From Chloroflexota bacterium (GTDB lineage: Bacteria; Chloroflexota; Chloroflexia; JAMDCE01), in the NCBI GenBank assembly GCA_023489135.1, contig JAMDCE010000238.1:1-7181 (forward strand): a stretch of DNA of 7,181 nucleotides, in the 5' to 3' direction. The position numbers were made by a program, and so were the translations under genes. Position 1 is the stretch's first letter. The number at the start of each line of letters is the position of its first letter. Below are positions 5,538 to 7,181 of the stretch, piece by piece. Below the pieces are notes generated by a model, which saw only the letters and a program-made list of their open reading frames with translations, had not been told where the DNA came from and did no database searches.

Positions 5538-5708
5538 CTACATTTCGTGAATTCTCACTCGCTGGGGTAGGTGCATTTGGAGTCTTTGCAGCAGGATCGC
5601 CTGCGGTTCCGTCGGCTGGGCAATGCAGCGCTGACGAATCGTCACTCCTTGCCTGGTCTGCATGACCAGGTCAACCAAACAGTCTCCGTCGTCAAGAAAG
5701 TAAATCAT
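5538..5708 (-). CDS. Unrecognised 56-aa small protein, possibly coupled to the ring reductase gene
   Basis: An ATG-to-TAG reading frame begins 6 nt after the stop codon of the ring reductase gene. It starts MIYFLDDGDCLVDLVMQTRQ and ends LPQRVRIHEM. I do not recognise the family. In favour of its being real, counting codons gives G/C at 36, 18 and 36 of 56 first, second and third positions, the pattern of a coding frame in moderately GC-rich DNA. The placement also suits translational coupling. Composition is plausible for a small soluble protein: acidic N-terminus, eight Gln, a basic C-terminal half, two Cys, no signal peptide or membrane helix. Against it, the ribosome binding site is weak (TAGG 5 nt before ATG). 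It could be a small partner of the reductase or an accidental ORF. It does not end in Gly-Gly, so it is not MoaD/ThiS-like. Confidence 0.5.
   Translation of the reverse strand: MIYFLDDGDCLVDLVMQTRQGVTIRQRCIAQPTEPQAILLQRLQMHLPQRVRIHEM
5652..5670. repeat. Perfect hairpin inside the small ORF
   Basis: CCTGGTC-tgcat-GACCAGG, a 7-bp perfect stem with a 5-nt loop, lies about 45 nt downstream of the ring reductase stop codon and within the small ORF. No T-run follows on the minus strand, so termination there is unlikely. It may simply be a structure in the mRNA or a binding palindrome. Confidence 0.4.
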
Positions 5709-5714
5709 ATCGAC

Positions 5715-7169
5715 CTAAACAGTAGAGTACCAGGGCAACTGAGGTAACCTCTCTCGTGGAGACTTGAGAACCTCGGCCAACGGTTTCAGGAATTGAACAT
5801 GGCCCTCAATTTCCTTGAACACGTCCATGGTCATGGTGAATTCGATTGGTATGATCAAACACGGCACGGAGTTCCAGCTTACGATCCCCGGCGTAAGCTT
5901 CTCCACGTTAACCATCAAGTTTATGCCGCCGCCAGGCCAGACGTAATCGACCGGAGCGCCACCCACCGACAGGGCGATCCTCTTGTCCTGCACGGCCTTA
6001 GACACCTTGATCGGATCCACACTGGTCAAGCTAGATCTTGCACCACCGCCGATGTTGGCGACCAGGAAGCAGGTTACTCGGGCGGGTTCACAGGCCCCCC
6101 GATGCTTCTCCAACGCCAGGCGCGCCTGGGGCGTTAGCTCTATAGGCTCAAATGTCTCTGAGTTGTTCAGACGATACATAGCCGCCCTGGTGCCGGGAGG
6201 GTCGGTAAAATAGATGGTGAAACCAGGAGCGAGGCGATTTACATCCATGATCTCCAGAATATCCATTGGGTTGGCGTGGTATGACGCTCCCCACCCTCCT
6301 TTCGCTCCTTTGCCAGCGTAAACGAATCTGGCTGGGCTCGTGTCTTTCAGCTTTATGCCCAGTGCGTCTTCCGGTCTGCTCCACGGGTTCGCCGGTAACT
6401 CAGCCACCTTTTCGACGGCGCTCCCCGCTAGCCAGCGGTGTAAGACGACGATGAGGTCAGCCACATCGTGGAAATAGGGCTTGTAAGCCGTGGCGCCATC
6501 GGCAATATAGTAAAGCCCGGTCTGGTTACCGCAACCCCAGATCCTGTTTTGGATCTCTTTGCCATCGATAACAGGTCTTTGGCCCGCCTGTAACTCGAGC
6601 GTGCTTCCCCCCTTGACTCGAAGTTTCGCTCTTTCGCCGTTAGCCAGGTCAGCCGCCGCCTTGAACGCCAACCAGCCGTATCGTCCCGGCAAATATTCCG
6701 GCCCGGCCAGGTAAAGGAACTGGCAGCCATACTCAGCCGCTTCAACCTTCCCAACCGGATGGTTTCGGTACAGCACGTCGGCTCCGGTTTCCCCGATGTA
6801 CTCTTCTGCGTCCAGCTTGACTCGCAGAGCGGAGAAGCACAACGGGATTTCAGAGACGGCGCTGACGACGTCAACCCCATCGACCTTGTCGGCGACGATG
6901 CACGGGGAGGCACCCATTCGTGTTCCGGCGCCAATGGCCGTTACCAATGGTCGGCGGGTGGCTGGATGATAGGCACCACTTACATCCTCTGCTCGAAACC
7001 GGTGAGATACCTCTTCCAGTGGTACCAAGGGCACGCTTCGCACCAGCCCCACGCCTTCCTCGTTGATCCACCTCTTACACGCTCCCATGTGCCCGGGGCG
7101 AATCTCACAACCTAAAGGACAAGCGTAACAGCTGGCTGTACCGGCCGGTAAATCGGGGTGCTTCACCAC
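5715..7169 (-). CDS. 6-hydroxynicotinate reductase-like iron-sulfur protein (5' end uncertain)
   Basis: A protein of at least 484 residues resembling 6-hydroxynicotinate reductase (Hnr, EC 1.3.7.1), the ferredoxin-dependent enzyme that reduces the pyridine ring of 6-hydroxynicotinate in anaerobic nicotinate fermentation. The length fits the roughly 490-residue family. The N-terminus carries a cysteine motif, C14-x2-C17-x3-C21-x9-C31 (SCYACPLGCEIRPGHMGACKRW), expected to bind an iron-sulfur cluster. Further family-like blocks are ITGIGAGT-type VTAIGAGTR (76-84), AAEYGCQFLYLAG (144-156), WGCGNQTG (211-218), GGGARSSLTSVDPIKVSKAV (374-393) and SVGGAPVDYVWPGGGINLMV (401-420), then PIEFT (441-445). 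Consecutive GTG codons at 7164-7169 are candidate starts with GGAAGGGG just before, but the frame stays open to the window edge, so the true start may lie outside. The substrate may be another N-heterocycle, as no nicotinate gene is beside it. Confidence 0.8.
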   Translation of the reverse strand: MVKHPDLPAGTASCYACPLGCEIRPGHMGACKRWINEEGVGLVRSVPLVPLEEVSHRFRAEDVSGAYHPATRRPLVTAIGAGTRMGASPCIVADKVDGVDVVSAVSEIPLCFSALRVKLDAEEYIGETGADVLYRNHPVGKVEAAEYGCQFLYLAGPEYLPGRYGWLAFKAAADLANGERAKLRVKGGSTLELQAGQRPVIDGKEIQNRIWGCGNQTGLYYIADGATAYKPYFHDVADLIVVLHRWLAGSAVEKVAELPANPWSRPEDALGIKLKDTSPARFVYAGKGAKGGWGASYHANPMDILEIMDVNRLAPGFTIYFTDPPGTRAAMYRLNNSETFEPIELTPQARLALEKHRGACEPARVTCFLVANIGGGARSSLTSVDPIKVSKAVQDKRIALSVGGAPVDYVWPGGGINLMVNVEKLTPGIVSWNSVPCLIIPIEFTMTMDVFKEIEGHVQFLKPLAEVLKSPRERLPQLPWYSTV

Positions 7170-7181
7170 GGCCCCTTCCGT

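Noticed and set aside
6428..6934. A 168-codon open frame on the minus strand inside the ring reductase gene
   Set aside because: An out-of-phase shadow with low-complexity Ser/Arg-rich sequence; the overlapping frame carries clear family motifs.
1..7181. CRISPR arrays, tRNA or rRNA genes, insertion sequences, phage attachment sites
   Set aside because: No regularly spaced repeats, cloverleaf-like segments, transposase motifs or matching terminal repeats were seen on either strand.

Overview
All the genes found here are read from the minus strand, so biological order runs from high to low coordinates. The window looks bacterial: Shine-Dalgarno sites are strong (GGAGG-type), two promoters resemble the sigma-70 consensus, and GTG/TTG starts occur. 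It is moderately GC-rich by eye. A ferredoxin-type ring reductase homologue beside soluble CN-hydrolase and aminotransferase genes suggests an anaerobic or facultative organism, perhaps Chloroflexota or a deep clostridial Bacillota. That placement is a low-confidence guess; there is no rRNA or tRNA to anchor it.

Right part (7181 to about 5245): a homologue of 6-hydroxynicotinate reductase (5715-7169, possibly cut by the window edge) is followed 6 nt later by an unrecognised 56-aa small ORF (5538-5708) with coding-like base composition. Next comes a 293-bp non-coding stretch holding an 11-bp perfect inverted repeat, a tandem 8-bp repeat, four copies of the heptamer CGTGAAA (either strand) and a good promoter (5432-5460). 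The promoter would drive a carbon-nitrogen hydrolase gene (4399-5244). That enzyme keeps the catalytic Glu and Cys but has Met where the catalytic Lys should be.

Middle (4229 to 1814): a consensus promoter TTGACA-17-TATGAT is overlapped and followed by two near-identical palindromes 19 bp apart. They precede a TetR-family repressor gene and a 14-helix DHA2-type MFS exporter gene with a TTG start. An RNA hairpin sits between these two genes, right against the exporter's ribosome binding site.

Left part (1667 to 1): a GyrI-like ligand-binding protein gene, a small gap containing a GC-rich hairpin, then a class III PLP aminotransferase cut by the window start. Both are co-directional with the exporter and may belong to the same transcript.

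Taken together, the middle genes read as a self-regulated drug efflux/resistance module (repressor, exporter, possible drug-binding or drug-hydrolysing GyrI-like protein). The flanking genes (ring reductase, CN hydrolase, aminotransferase) are the kinds of activity needed in sequence for reductive breakdown of an N-heterocycle: ring reduction, carbamoyl or amide hydrolysis, transamination. That pathway is inference; no ring-opening hydrolase is visible in the window.
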